This document shows positions 27,567-36,491 of a DNA stretch of 64,000 nucleotides, one piece after another. The notes beneath the pieces were generated by a model. The model was not told the DNA's origin, made no database searches, and was given only the letters and a program-made list of their open reading frames with translations. The first letter of the stretch is position 1, and each line of letters opens with the position of its first letter. Origin of the DNA: Terribium retamae (GTDB lineage: Bacteria; Pseudomonadota; Alphaproteobacteria; Rhizobiales; Rhizobiaceae); contig NZ_JAKREW010000001.1 in the NCBI RefSeq assembly GCF_022347545.1, positions 434,001-498,000 on the forward strand, read 5' to 3'. Both the position numbers and the translations under genes were made by a program.

Positions 27567-28646
27567 ATGCAGGCGGACGGGGCCTTGCCGCTTCATCGAA
27601 TATTCGGCAACCATCTGACGCGCGCTGTCTGGCAACACCGCAAGTTGCATGGTTTCGCTGCTGCGACATTTGGACTGGCAACCGCCGCTTGGCTGAAAAC
27701 CGGCAATATGCCGGACGTGGCTATCGTTCTCGATTACGGATTCTATTTTTTGTCCGCGGCCTGGATCTGTGGTTGCATCTTTGCACTTATCCGCCTGTTC
27801 CAGCTTGCAGTTGTCGAGCGCCATCCGGCACCGCTGGGCGCCTTCATCCGTTCGTTTGGTCCGGTCTTTGCCGATGGCGAGAGACTCGCCAACGGCATCA
27901 ATGGGTTTGTTGTGCTGACCCTATTCGCGATATCGTTTTCCACACTGAAGGGCGCGATAGTCCTATTTCATCCCTTTTCCTGGGATCTTACACTGGATTC
28001 TGCCGACAAGGTTCTGCATTTCGGTAGAGCACCTTACGAATGGTTGCCCTGGTTGACCGGCGCGCCGTTCGTTCTGTGGCTGGTCAATTTCGCTTATAAT
28101 TTCTGGTTCGTGGTGCTGCTCGCGGCCATGTTCGCAACGTCCTTCGCAGCACATGATAGCCGGCTGCGGCATCGCTTTCTGTGGAGTTTGATGCTGCTTT
28201 GGCTGGGCGGCGGCTTCTTTCTTGCGACGGTATTCTCCTCCGCCGGCCCATGCTTCCTTGCCCGACTCGGCCTCAGCTTAGATTACCAGCCGCTGATGAC
28301 TGCCCTTGAGACCGCCAATCGCCATTATCCGATCTGGGCTCTTTCGACGCAGGATACGCTATGGGACGGCTATACCGGCGCTCGCCCGGGCAGCGCCGGT
28401 ATTTCGGCCTTCCCGTCCATGCATGTGGCAACTGCCGTTCTGATTGCACTCTATGCGATACGCCGCTCGCGGCTGGCAGGAGCTTTGCTGTGGATGTTCG
28501 CTGCGGTGATCATGGTGGGTTCAGTTGTGCTTGGTTGGCACTATGCCGTGGATGGATATGCTGGAGCGTTGCTGGCGGCAGTGACCTGGAAAGTCACCGG
28601 TTTTGTCCTGCAACGGCGGACACCGGCAAGCTTGGCTGAAATCTGA
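27567..28646 (+). CDS. PAP2 superfamily membrane phosphatase (Aur1-like)
   Basis: 359-residue protein with about eight hydrophobic helices. The C-terminal part carries the PAP2 active-site motifs in the form found in the PAP2_3/Aur1 branch: GISAFPSMHVATAV (phosphatase motif 2, SMH in place of SGH) and GWHYAVDGYAGAL (motif 3, His nucleophile and Asp). Members act on lipid phosphates at the periplasmic face; some eukaryotic relatives are inositol phosphorylceramide synthases, so a head-group transferase is possible. The start codon has GGGGTGTGCG before it. The gene stands alone between HIT and the azl genes. Confidence 0.85.
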   Translation: MQADGALPLHRIFGNHLTRAVWQHRKLHGFAAATFGLATAAWLKTGNMPDVAIVLDYGFYFLSAAWICGCIFALIRLFQLAVVERHPAPLGAFIRSFGPVFADGERLANGINGFVVLTLFAISFSTLKGAIVLFHPFSWDLTLDSADKVLHFGRAPYEWLPWLTGAPFVLWLVNFAYNFWFVVLLAAMFATSFAAHDSRLRHRFLWSLMLLWLGGGFFLATVFSSAGPCFLARLGLSLDYQPLMTALETANRHYPIWALSTQDTLWDGYTGARPGSAGISAFPSMHVATAVLIALYAIRRSRLAGALLWMFAAVIMVGSVVLGWHYAVDGYAGALLAAVTWKVTGFVLQRRTPASLAEI

Positions 28647-28666
28647 AGACCAGCATCCGGCTGTGA

Positions 28667-29017
28667 TTACAGAGCGAGCTGGAGACCGAGCACCAGGATA
28701 AGCTCGGCTGCCAGGATGCCGATGATCATGCGCTTGCCCGATATCAGATAGGCGGCAAAGCCCAGGGCAGCCGCGGCGACACGCAAAGCAGGTGAAGTGT
28801 GCGCCAGCGCGCCGCCTGGAAAGACAATGAGATTGCCTATGACGGCTGCCACAAGCGCGGTGGCCATGGTGCGGACAAGCACCAGAACATCGGAATCTTC
28901 GGAAATCTTGCCGCCGAGATAGACGCCGAGGAAGCGCCAGAAGTCGGTGGCCGCGAACCCGCCGACGAGGATGAAAACATAGGGCCACCACCAACTGTTG
29001 TTGGAAAAATAGCTCAT
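28667..29017 (-). CDS. AzlD family branched-chain amino acid transport subunit
   Basis: 116-residue, four-helix membrane protein of the AzlD family, the small partner of AzlC in an exporter linked to branched-chain amino acids and analogues. Begins MSYFSNNSWWWPYVFIL, with the FAATDFWRFLGVYLG motif after the first helix and LVRTMATALVAAVIG in the middle. Its ATG at 29017 overlaps the azlC stop by four bases. Shares only weak identity across species, but pairing with AzlC makes the call secure. Confidence 0.88.
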   Translation of the reverse strand: MSYFSNNSWWWPYVFILVGGFAATDFWRFLGVYLGGKISEDSDVLVLVRTMATALVAAVIGNLIVFPGGALAHTSPALRVAAAALGFAAYLISGKRMIIGILAAELILVLGLQLAL

Positions 29018-29751
29018 GCGCCACGATCCTTGCGCCGCCACAGATGCCAAGCATAGGCGGCAGCTCCACCGATCAGTCCTGCCGCGAGCAGGTCGAATTG
29101 CGGCAGCAACACATGAAAAAGCGGACCGAGACCAAGACCGAGAACCATCGCGACATGCCCTGCCCGCTCCCGCGCCGATCCCCACAGCGAGGTCAGAAAA
29201 TACATTGGGGTCAGCATTAGCAATGCCGCCGAAACGGTCGATGGTAGTGCATCCGCCACTGCATAGACGGCCGTGACCACGATGATGTTGGCCATCACCA
29301 GCGCGCCGCCGATACCGGCATAGAAAGCCGTGCGCATCTCCCGAGGTATGGACTTTAGCCGGTCCATGGCCACCACCCAGGAGGTTACTGCCACGAAATG
29401 CGAAAGCAGATAGAGCACCCACGGCCGTGTCCTCTCAGCGCGCATTTCCGGCACCAGTGCGACCACCATCGGCATGAGCCGTATGGCTGACAACGTCACC
29501 GCCAGCGCGGCCGCCGGCAGTGTCGCTCCAGAAACGATGGCCCCGACCAGTACGACCATGGACGGCAGTGCCCAGACCGAACCCGTCATGAAGGCGGCCT
29601 GCGTCACGGTAACGCCGGCATCTTTCGCCAAGGCCGCGAAACCGACGAAGGAACTGACGAGAATAAGGCCTGGAAGCGAGGCGGCGGCGCGCACACCGCG
29701 CAGAAACCAGATCGAGTGAGACGATACGACGTCGGAGGTCGGGAACGACAT
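29014..29751 (-). CDS. AzlC family branched-chain amino acid transport protein
   Basis: About 245-residue polytopic protein of the AzlC family. Characteristic region ALPSMVVLVGAIVSGATLPAAALAV and LSAIRLMPMVVALVPEM, with further helices to the C terminus. Forms the exporter with AzlD, encoded directly downstream with a four-base overlap. The ATG at 29751 is chosen; an in-frame start at 29805 would add an implausible polar leader. No regulator lies beside the pair. The nearly 300 bases to clpA contain only a terminator. Confidence 0.9.
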   Translation of the reverse strand: MSFPTSDVVSSHSIWFLRGVRAAASLPGLILVSSFVGFAALAKDAGVTVTQAAFMTGSVWALPSMVVLVGAIVSGATLPAAALAVTLSAIRLMPMVVALVPEMRAERTRPWVLYLLSHFVAVTSWVVAMDRLKSIPREMRTAFYAGIGGALVMANIIVVTAVYAVADALPSTVSAALLMLTPMYFLTSLWGSARERAGHVAMVLGLGLGPLFHVLLPQFDLLAAGLIGGAAAYAWHLWRRKDRGA

Positions 29752-30007
29752 GAACCGGCCATAGCATGTGCAGCCAGCCGATGCGACCGCACCGGAAGGC
29801 GGCATCCAGCCTTTCCATTAATCCAGGAAATCTGTGAGCAAGCCGCCCTTTTGTCGTAGCCTGGCTTCGTCAACGAAGCGCCAATTGAACCCATGGCTGA
29901 TTGTGGCGGAGACGCGCGTAGCGGCTACGGCTGCATTGCCGACTACGCAAAGCTCAAGTACCGATGACCGACCTTCCGATGGGTTCGGATTTTGGATTCC
30001 CCGGCAA

Positions 30008-30037
30008 GAAAAAAGCCCCGTTGCCGGGGCTTTTTTT
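30008..30037 (-). terminator. Terminator of clpA
   Basis: GCCCCG (30015-30020) and CGGGGC (30025-30030) form a short GC-rich stem with a TTGC loop, flanked by an A-run before and a T-run after, so it works in both directions. On the minus strand it closes clpA 13 bases past the stop. Nothing convincing lies between it and the azlC start. Confidence 0.9.
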
Positions 30038-30049
30038 GCTCGAGGCAGA

Positions 30050-32515
30050 TCAACCTTTGCGCGGCAGTTGCGGCACTAGGCTACGCTTACCGCCGTCCTT
30101 GCCCTTGGGCTCCGGCTTGGAAGCAACCGACTTTTTGGCAACCGCCTTCTTAGCCGCCGCTTTGCGTGGCTTCGGCGCGTCCTCCTCGGGTTCCTTCTTC
30201 GGTTTCACCGGTGCCTCGTCAGCCAGCGTCTCGAGTTTGAGCCCGGCCTCGCCGGTCTCCTTCTTCTCAACGGTGACGCGCACTGTGCCGCCATGCTTCA
30301 ACTTGCCGAACAACACCTCGTCGGCCAGCGGCTTCTTGATGTGCTCCTGGATGACGCGGCCGAGCGGACGCGCGCCCATGCGCTCGTCGTAGCCCTTGTC
30401 TGCCAGCCAGGCGATCGCTTCCTTCGACAGGTCGAATGTGACGCCACGCTCCGAAAGCTGAGCTTCCAGTTGCATGACGAACTTCTGAACGACCTGATGC
30501 ACCACCGGGACCGGCAGCGAGCCGAACGGAATAATGGCATCGAGACGGTTGCGGAATTCCGGCGTGAACAGCCGGTTGATCGCCTCGACGTCGTCACCCT
30601 CGCGCTTAGTCGAACCGAAGCCGATCGCAGCCCGTTGCGCATCTGCGGCGCCCGCATTCGTGGTCATGATCAAGATCACGTTGCGGAAGTCGATCTGCTT
30701 GCCGTTATGGTCGGTCAGTTTGCCGTGGTCCATGACCTGCAACAGGATGTTGAACAGGTCCGGATGCGCCTTTTCGACCTCGTCGAGCAGGAGCACGCAA
30801 TGCGGATGCTGATCGACGCCGTCGGTCAACAGCCCGCCCTGATCGAATCCGACATAGCCGGGAGGCGCGCCGATCAGCCGCGAGACCGTATGACGCTCCA
30901 TGTATTCCGACATGTCGAAGCGCAGCAACTCCACGCCAAGCGAAGCGGCAAGCTGCTTGGCCACCTCGGTCTTGCCGACGCCAGTCGGGCCGGAGAACAG
31001 GTAGGAACCGATCGGCTTCTCCGGTTCGCGCAACCCGGCACGTGCCAATTTGATTGCCGAAGTGAGCGCGGTAATCGCGGTATCCTGACCGTAGACCACA
31101 CGCTTCAGCTCGACATCGAGGCCGGCAAGCACCTTCTCGTCGTCCGCGGAAACCGTCTTCGGCGGGATGCGCGCCATGGTGGCGATCGTTGCCTCGATCT
31201 CCTTGATACCGATGGTCTTCTTGCGCTTGCCCTCGGGCAACAACATCTGTGAGGCGCCGGTCTCATCGATGACATCGATCGCCTTGTCAGGCAGCTTGCG
31301 GTCGTTGATGTAACGCGCCGAAAGCTCTACCGAAGCCTTTATGGCATCGGTGGTGTACTTCACCTTGTGGAACTCCTCGAAATAGGGCTTCAGGCCCTTC
31401 ATGATCTCGATGGCATCCTCGACGGTCGGCTCGTTGACGTCGATCTTCTGGAACCGGCGCACGAGCGCACGGTCCTTTTCGAAGAACTGACGAAACTCCT
31501 TGTAAGTCGTTGAACCGATGCAGCGAATCGCCCCAGACGACAGAGCCGGCTTGAGCAGGTTCGAAGCATCCATCGCACCGCCCGAGGTCGCACCGGCGCC
31601 AATCACCGTGTGAATCTCGTCGATGAACAAGATAGCACCCGGATAGTCCTCGAGTTCCTTCACGACCTGCTTCAGACGTTCCTCGAAATCGCCGCGATAA
31701 CGCGTACCGGCCAGCAGCGTGCCCATGTCGAGCGCGAAGATGGTGGCGTCGGACAGAACTTCCGGCACGTCTCCTTCGACGATCCGCTTGGCGAGGCCTT
31801 CTGCGATCGCAGTCTTGCCGACGCCCGGGTCACCGACATAGAGCGGATTGTTCTTGGAACGGCGGCACAATACCTGGATCGTGCGGTTGATTTCGGACGC
31901 TCGGCCGATCAGCGGGTCGATGCGGCCAGCCTTTGCCTTGTTGTTGAGATTGACGCAATAAGCCGTCAGCGCGTCCTGCTGCTTCTTCTTGCCGCCGTCG
32001 TCCTGCTGTTCAGCACCATTGGCGCCGTTCTGCTCTTCTTCCGCACCGCGCGGTGAGCGGTTTTCCGACGCCCCGGGGCGTTTGGCGATACCGTGCGAGA
32101 TGTAGTTGACCGCGTCGTAACGGGTCATCTGCTGTTCCTGCAGGAAGTAGGCAGCATGGCTTTCGCGCTCGGCGAAGATCGCAACGAGCACGTTGGCGCC
32201 CGAGACCTCCTCGCGGCCGGACGACTGCACATGGATGACCGCGCGCTGGATAACGCGCTGAAAACCTGCCGTCGGCTTTGAATCCTCGTCATAACCTGTG
32301 ACGAGATTGTCGAGTTCGGTGTCGATATAGGTCAAAACGGTCTGCTTCAGTTCGTCGAGATCGACATTGCAGGCGCGCATGACCGCGGCTGCCTCGTTGT
32401 CGTCGATCAAGGCCAGCAGAAGGTGTTCGAGCGTCGCATATTCATGATGACGTTCGTTGGCGAAGGTCAGCGCCTGATGCAGCGCCTTTTCCAGGCCTTG
32501 GGAGAAAGCCGGCAT
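30050..32515 (-). CDS. clpA: ATP-dependent Clp protease ATP-binding subunit ClpA
   Basis: AAA+ unfoldase that feeds substrates to ClpP; with ClpS it degrades N-end-rule proteins. 821 residues. N-terminal double Clp repeat ([21 protein letters not shown]), first AAA module with [13 protein letters not shown] and [13 protein letters not shown], second with [13 protein letters not shown] and [12 protein letters not shown]. The E. coli protein has 758 residues; the difference is mostly a Lys/Ala/Pro-rich tail of about 55 residues (from [16 protein letters not shown]) with no catalytic role predicted. Lies 6 bases downstream of clpS. Confidence 0.97.
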   Translation of the reverse strand: MPAFSQGLEKALHQALTFANERHHEYATLEHLLLALIDDNEAAAVMRACNVDLDELKQTVLTYIDTELDNLVTGYDEDSKPTAGFQRVIQRAVIHVQSSGREEVSGANVLVAIFAERESHAAYFLQEQQMTRYDAVNYISHGIAKRPGASENRSPRGAEEEQNGANGAEQQDDGGKKKQQDALTAYCVNLNNKAKAGRIDPLIGRASEINRTIQVLCRRSKNNPLYVGDPGVGKTAIAEGLAKRIVEGDVPEVLSDATIFALDMGTLLAGTRYRGDFEERLKQVVKELEDYPGAILFIDEIHTVIGAGATSGGAMDASNLLKPALSSGAIRCIGSTTYKEFRQFFEKDRALVRRFQKIDVNEPTVEDAIEIMKGLKPYFEEFHKVKYTTDAIKASVELSARYINDRKLPDKAIDVIDETGASQMLLPEGKRKKTIGIKEIEATIATMARIPPKTVSADDEKVLAGLDVELKRVVYGQDTAITALTSAIKLARAGLREPEKPIGSYLFSGPTGVGKTEVAKQLAASLGVELLRFDMSEYMERHTVSRLIGAPPGYVGFDQGGLLTDGVDQHPHCVLLLDEVEKAHPDLFNILLQVMDHGKLTDHNGKQIDFRNVILIMTTNAGAADAQRAAIGFGSTKREGDDVEAINRLFTPEFRNRLDAIIPFGSLPVPVVHQVVQKFVMQLEAQLSERGVTFDLSKEAIAWLADKGYDERMGARPLGRVIQEHIKKPLADEVLFGKLKHGGTVRVTVEKKETGEAGLKLETLADEAPVKPKKEPEEDAPKPRKAAAKKAVAKKSVASKPEPKGKDGGKRSLVPQLPRKG

Positions 32516-32521
32516 GTTACC

Positions 32522-32848
32522 TCACTTCTTCTCCATCACGCATTGCAGCGGATGTTGGTTCTGTCGGGCGAAATCCATGACCTGAGACACTTTGGTCTCG
32601 GCCACTTCGTAGGTGTAGACCCCGCATTCGCCCACACCGTGATTGTGGACATGGAGCATAATGCGCGTGGCGGCTTCGCGATCCTTCTGGAAAAAACGCT
32701 CCAGAACATGAACCACGAATTCCATCGGGGTATAGTCATCGTTGAGGATCAGAACCCGATAAAGGCTGGGTTTCTTGGTCTTGGTTTTGGTGCGCGTGAT
32801 GACGGCTGTTCCGCGACCGGTACCGTTACCGTCGCTGCCGTTCTGCAT
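32522..32848 (-). CDS. clpS: ATP-dependent Clp protease adaptor ClpS
   Basis: Adaptor that binds N-degrons and docks on the ClpA N domain. 108 residues from the ATG at 32848; the same frame is open to an ATG at 32914 and a GTG at 32884 that has GGAAGG nine bases upstream, so the exact start is uncertain. The core is complete: [17 protein letters not shown] with the hydrophobic pocket residues, [17 protein letters not shown], and the C-terminal [10 protein letters not shown]. Directly precedes clpA in one operon with a promoter at 32946-32973. Confidence 0.95.
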   Translation of the reverse strand: MQNGSDGNGTGRGTAVITRTKTKTKKPSLYRVLILNDDYTPMEFVVHVLERFFQKDREAATRIMLHVHNHGVGECGVYTYEVAETKVSQVMDFARQNQHPLQCVMEKK

Positions 32849-32945
32849 TCGCGCCACGCTCGTGGCAGTCTTACCCGTGGTCACGTATTTCTGCCTTCCG
32901 GATCGAATCCCCATCAGAACCCGACATGTAGGGTATCGATGCAGG

Positions 32946-32973
32946 ATTTTAAGCCCTTCTGGTTAGCTGACAA
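32946..32973 (-). promoter_or_regulatory. clpS-clpA promoter
   Basis: On the minus strand TTGTCA (32973-32968) and TAAAAT (32951-32946) are separated by 16 bases, close to consensus. Transcription would begin near 32939, upstream of all candidate clpS starts. Confidence 0.5.
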
Positions 32974-33036
32974 TATGGCTAGGTCCTCATTCAGTATCGT
33001 TTTTAGCAAACGTGAAGATATCGCGCCGGCGGATAT

Positions 33037-33067
33037 GAAAAAACCCGGCTGCGCTAGCGCAACCGGG
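33037..33067 (-). terminator. Terminator of the phasin gene
   Basis: CCCGG-C-TGCGC at 33044-33054 pairs with GCGCA-A-CCGGG at 33057-33067 with one mismatch; on the minus strand the stem is followed by six T. It lies 47 bases past the phasin stop. Confidence 0.85.
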
Positions 33068-33113
33068 CTGGTTGAGTGGGGTCGGAAAACCCACAAATCG
33101 GCGAGAATGATGC

Positions 33114-33443
33114 TTACCTCACCTTCGCCGTCAGCGATTCGAAAGGCTTGTAGGCGTCCTTTGCGAGATCAGCATAGAGTTCACTGATCTTAGTGGCTTC
33201 TGCCACGAAAGCCTCATACGCCTGCTTGGCGTAGTCGGTCTGGATTTCGATCGCGCTTTCCAGCGACTTGGCCGAAAGCAGCTTCTCGAAATGAGCAGCG
33301 CCGTTCTCGAAGCTCTTCTTGGTGTATTCGGTTGCTTCGGCGGCGATCGCCTGTACGCCCGTAGAGAGCGAAGCGAAGCTCTTCAGGCCGGTGTCGGCAA
33401 ATTCCTTGCCGTATTTGCTGAAATCCTCGTAGGTCTGGCTCAT
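33114..33443 (-). CDS. Phasin family protein
   Basis: 109-residue all-helical amphipathic protein of the phasin_2 family that coats polyhydroxyalkanoate granules. The reading YEDFSKYGKEFADTGLKSFASLSTGVQAIAAEATEYTKKSFENG is typical and is given here only in part by pattern: long helix, LSAKSLESAIEIQTDYAKQAY in the middle, then AYKPFESLTAKVR. ATG at 33443 follows AAAGGA; upstream in-frame starts are not needed. It has its own promoter and terminator and diverges from the carboxypeptidase gene. Predicts PHB storage in this organism. Confidence 0.9.
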   Translation of the reverse strand: MSQTYEDFSKYGKEFADTGLKSFASLSTGVQAIAAEATEYTKKSFENGAAHFEKLLSAKSLESAIEIQTDYAKQAYEAFVAEATKISELYADLAKDAYKPFESLTAKVR

Positions 33444-33487
33444 CTGGCATTCCTTTCGGGCGGATTGCTGAATTGTGCGATGCATAA

Positions 33488-33516
33488 GATGTATGTTGCG
33501 CTGCACAAAAAGTCAA
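33488..33516 (-). promoter_or_regulatory. Phasin promoter with a candidate PhaR-type dyad
   Basis: TTGACT (33516-33511) and TACATC (33493-33488) on the minus strand, 17 bases apart. Inside the spacer is the imperfect dyad TTGTGCAGCGCAA (33508-33496), placed where a repressor would block polymerase. PhaR, the usual phasin repressor, binds TGC/GCA-type dyads, so this is a reasonable but unproven operator. Confidence 0.45.
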
Positions 33517-33700
33517 TTCCGCGCGAATGCACCGTCATCTCCTAAGATTCGAATAAAGCTCGCCTCAACTGCACCTGAAATGGTGAACGAGGCGGTTACC
33601 ATAAACGGATTGGTAACGAGCGTTAAAGTAGGTTGGCCAAATGCGGGGTCGGACCTTTGCCGACTCCCTGGGGTGCAAGCAAAATTCAAAGGAAGCAGCA

Positions 33701-35143
33701 GTGCGTCAGGCGTTAACAGGCATCGTGTCCAAGTCCGTTTCTTCTCTCCTCAAAACCTCAATGGTCGCTTCGTTGGCGCTGACTTTCGCTGTGGCGGATG
33801 TTGCTTCTGCATTTGCCGCCCCTTCCTCAGCGATCGTGGTGGACGCCAAAACGGGTAAGACGCTCTATTCCAAGGATGCCAATGCGCGTCGATATCCAGC
33901 GTCGCTGACCAAAATGATGACGCTTTACCTAACCTTCGAGGCGCTCGCCGCCGGGAAAATCAACAAGAACACCCCGGTTATCTTTTCGGCCAAAGCTGCC
34001 GCCGAACCGCCGACGAAACTGGGCGTCCGTAAGGGCGGCGCAGTCACCGTTGAAACCGCAATCCTTTCGATGGTCACCAAGTCGGCGAACGATTCGTCGA
34101 CTGCGCTTGCCGAAATGCTCGGTGGCTCGGAAGCTAATTTCGCCCGCATGATGACGTCCAAGGCGCGCGCGCTCGGCATGAAGGCGACGGTTTTCCGCAA
34201 TGCCAACGGCTTGCCTGATCCCGGTCAGTTCACGACCGCGCACGATATGGCGGTTCTCGGCATGGCGTTGCGTGAGCATTTTCCACAATATTATGGCTAT
34301 TTCTCCACGCGCTCCTTCGCCTACGGCAATCGTCGGATCAACGGTCACAACCGGCTGCTGGGCCGCATAAAGGGTGTCGACGGCATCAAGACCGGTTACA
34401 CACGCGCCTCCGGCTTCAACCTGGTTTCTTCGGTCGCCGACGGCAACCGCAAGCTCGTCGCCGTGGTGATGGGCGGCTCCTCCGGCGGTGCTCGCGATAA
34501 GCAAATGGCTTCGCTGATCCAGACCTATATGCCGCAGACCTCGACCCGCGGCTCTGGTCCGCTCGTGGCGCGCGCCTCCAGCGATACGGCAGTCGCGGCG
34601 ATTACCAATGTGTTCCTGCCCAAGAAAAATGCCCCGACTCCGGATGAAAAGCCTGAAACGCTCGTCGCTTCCGCCGACGAAACCGTCGCCAATGAAGTTG
34701 TCGCTGAAGCGGTTGTCGAGACTCCGAAGACCAAGCCGTCGCGCAAGAAGGTGATAGCAGCCGCCGCTCCTGTGACCGCGTCTGCTGTCGACTCGCCCAT
34801 TCCGAGCGAGCTTCCGGTCTTTCAGGCCTATGCGCCTGTAGAGGAAAACCCCATCGATCGTCTCGCAACCGCTTCGGTCACCCCAAGTGCAATCTCTTCC
34901 AACGGCTGGGCTGTGCAGATCGCATCGGCGCCGCGCGAGGAAGATGCCAAGGCGCAGTTGGACAAGGTCGCCAAGCAGGCTGGGCGCCTGCTGGCCAAGG
35001 CTTCCGGCTATACAGTCGCCTTCGACAAGGACGGCACCACCTATTATCGCGCCCGCTTCGGCTTCGAAACCAAGGAAGCGGCGTGGAAGGCCTGCAACGC
35101 GCTCAAGCGGAAGAGCATCTCCTGCTTTGCCGTCCAGCAGTAA
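33701..35143 (+). CDS. D-alanyl-D-alanine carboxypeptidase with SPOR domain
   Basis: Periplasmic low-molecular-weight penicillin-binding protein (peptidase S11) that trims the terminal D-Ala of peptidoglycan stem peptides. About 480 residues. The start is probably GTG at 33701, seven bases after AGGAAG. A signal peptide ends near AFAAPSSAIVV. Active-site motifs are PASLTKMM (SxxK), SAN and KTGYT. After a long Ala/Pro/Glu-rich linker (about residues 300-400), a C-terminal SPOR domain (NGWAVQIASAPREEDAKAQL to the end) should bind denuded glycan at the septum. This D,D-carboxypeptidase plus SPOR layout is common in rhizobia. Confidence 0.93.
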   Translation: MRQALTGIVSKSVSSLLKTSMVASLALTFAVADVASAFAAPSSAIVVDAKTGKTLYSKDANARRYPASLTKMMTLYLTFEALAAGKINKNTPVIFSAKAAAEPPTKLGVRKGGAVTVETAILSMVTKSANDSSTALAEMLGGSEANFARMMTSKARALGMKATVFRNANGLPDPGQFTTAHDMAVLGMALREHFPQYYGYFSTRSFAYGNRRINGHNRLLGRIKGVDGIKTGYTRASGFNLVSSVADGNRKLVAVVMGGSSGGARDKQMASLIQTYMPQTSTRGSGPLVARASSDTAVAAITNVFLPKKNAPTPDEKPETLVASADETVANEVVAEAVVETPKTKPSRKKVIAAAAPVTASAVDSPIPSELPVFQAYAPVEENPIDRLATASVTPSAISSNGWAVQIASAPREEDAKAQLDKVAKQAGRLLAKASGYTVAFDKDGTTYYRARFGFETKEAAWKACNALKRKSISCFAVQQ

Positions 35144-35179
35144 TCGGATTCTCCCGGAAACGTATCTTATCGAAGGAGA

Positions 35180-35875
35180 TTAGTGGTGATTGGAGAGCAG
35201 GACGTCCTTGGCTTCGTTGATCCGCGCCGCCAGGAACGACGCGTTTCCGACATCGGGGTGCAGGCGCTGCATCAAGCGGCGGTGCGCCTTGCGGACATCC
35301 GTCGCGGCGGCGCCCGCTTCAAGACCAAGGATCTTGTAGGCCTCCTCCTTAGTCATGGCGCCCGGACCTGGCGCAACGCCCAGCCGCTCGCCACGATACG
35401 TCTGCGTGTCGAGGCGCCAGGTGGGAAAACGGCCGTCAAGATACGTCTCTAGAAGCTGCGTGCTATCGGGATCGACTGCCAATTCATGATAGAGCTGCCC
35501 TAATTCGGCCAGCCCCATGGCGCACAGCATCTTGCCTTCACTACCGCCTGCCAAAACCAGCCCTTCCAATCGGCCGGTATCGTGGTCGAGTTCCATTTCC
35601 AAAGCGGCAGTACGCACAAGGGAATGGCGCGCTTCAGGCGTCTTCACCGGGCGTTCCTTGCGAAACATCATGTAAAATGAGCCGGCTGCAGCTAGGGCAA
35701 GCAGTCCAAAACCGGCACGGCCGGCTGCAAGGATGGCGAGTCCGGAAAAACCCAGAAAGATCGGCAAAGCAGCGCGCGCATTAGCAGCCATGGCTTTGGG
35801 ATCGGCACGCAGAAAAAGCGCCATCACTCCCCCAAGAGCCAGCGCTATCGCAGCGACAATGATCACAATACCCAT
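35180..35875 (-). CDS. Membrane-anchored J-domain protein
   Basis: 231-residue protein with two or three N-terminal hydrophobic helices (IVIIVAAIALALGGVMALF, LPIFLGFSGLAILA, GLLALAAAGSFYMMF) and a C-terminal J domain of about 55 residues (EEAYKILGLEAGAAATDVRKA, then RLHPDVG with the HPD triplet that stimulates DnaK). The orientation resembles DjlA-type co-chaperones. ATG at 35875 follows GGGAAAGCC. It lies 105 bases after the DUF1489 gene on the same strand and converges with the carboxypeptidase gene. Confidence 0.88.
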   Translation of the reverse strand: MGIVIIVAAIALALGGVMALFLRADPKAMAANARAALPIFLGFSGLAILAAGRAGFGLLALAAAGSFYMMFRKERPVKTPEARHSLVRTAALEMELDHDTGRLEGLVLAGGSEGKMLCAMGLAELGQLYHELAVDPDSTQLLETYLDGRFPTWRLDTQTYRGERLGVAPGPGAMTKEEAYKILGLEAGAAATDVRKAHRRLMQRLHPDVGNASFLAARINEAKDVLLSNHH

Positions 35876-35980
35876 GGCTTTCCCACCCTGGCTCAGCGAA
35901 ACATACCGCGATCCGAGCACGCCACCAACATGCCGGCAAATCATCCGGCTGGAAACAGCTGTACGAGTTGAGAAACGGCC

Positions 35981-36418
35981 TCAGAGCAGACCAAGTTCCG
36001 CAAGCTCTTGCCTGAGCTTCGGAGGCATTTCCGCCCAACCTACCCTGCCTTTGCCGAGATCGACCGGAGCGTCGGCCTGCTTCAGATAACGCCAGCCCTG
36101 GAACGCGCGACGCGGTTGCCATTCAGTACGAACCACCTGAGGATCCAACACCAGATGGCAGCGGCCGATCCCGTCCTTGTCCGTGAACGGCCTGATCTCG
36201 GTGATCAATTGCCGGCACTGCACGCTACCCTTGATAACCCAATAGAGCGAACCGCCGTCGACGATCTCGGCAACCCTCGTCGGTACCATGCGCGTGGTGT
36301 GATACTGCTCCACCGGCTCGCCCGCCCGGCGCTTGTCGTCGAGGCGATCGGCGATCCACTCCTCGAGATCTTCGACACTGTCGCAGCCGACGCAGAGTTT
36401 TATGAGATTGAGAACCAT
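35981..36418 (-). CDS. DUF1489 family protein
   Basis: 145-residue protein of the DUF1489 family, restricted largely to alphaproteobacteria and without known function. Conserved blocks: VLNLIKLCVGCDSVEDLEEW at the N terminus, TRMVPTRVAEIVDGGSLYWVIKG, the RCHLVLDPQVVRTEW segment, and RAFQGWRYL near the end. Soluble, no signal peptide. Start ATG 36418 from homology; an in-frame ATG at 36439 is less likely. Downstream of sdaA by 73 bases on the same strand. Confidence 0.85.
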   Translation of the reverse strand: MVLNLIKLCVGCDSVEDLEEWIADRLDDKRRAGEPVEQYHTTRMVPTRVAEIVDGGSLYWVIKGSVQCRQLITEIRPFTDKDGIGRCHLVLDPQVVRTEWQPRRAFQGWRYLKQADAPVDLGKGRVGWAEMPPKLRQELAELGLL

Positions 36419-36491
36419 GGATGGAAGGTAGTATGCCAACGGCTCGGGTCAACGGCCTCGACGACTTCTCCACAATGCCAGATGCCGATCC

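Noticed and set aside
29893-29967. 24-codon plus-strand ORF before the clpA terminator
   Set aside because: No ribosome site and no family; only the terminator nearby is real.
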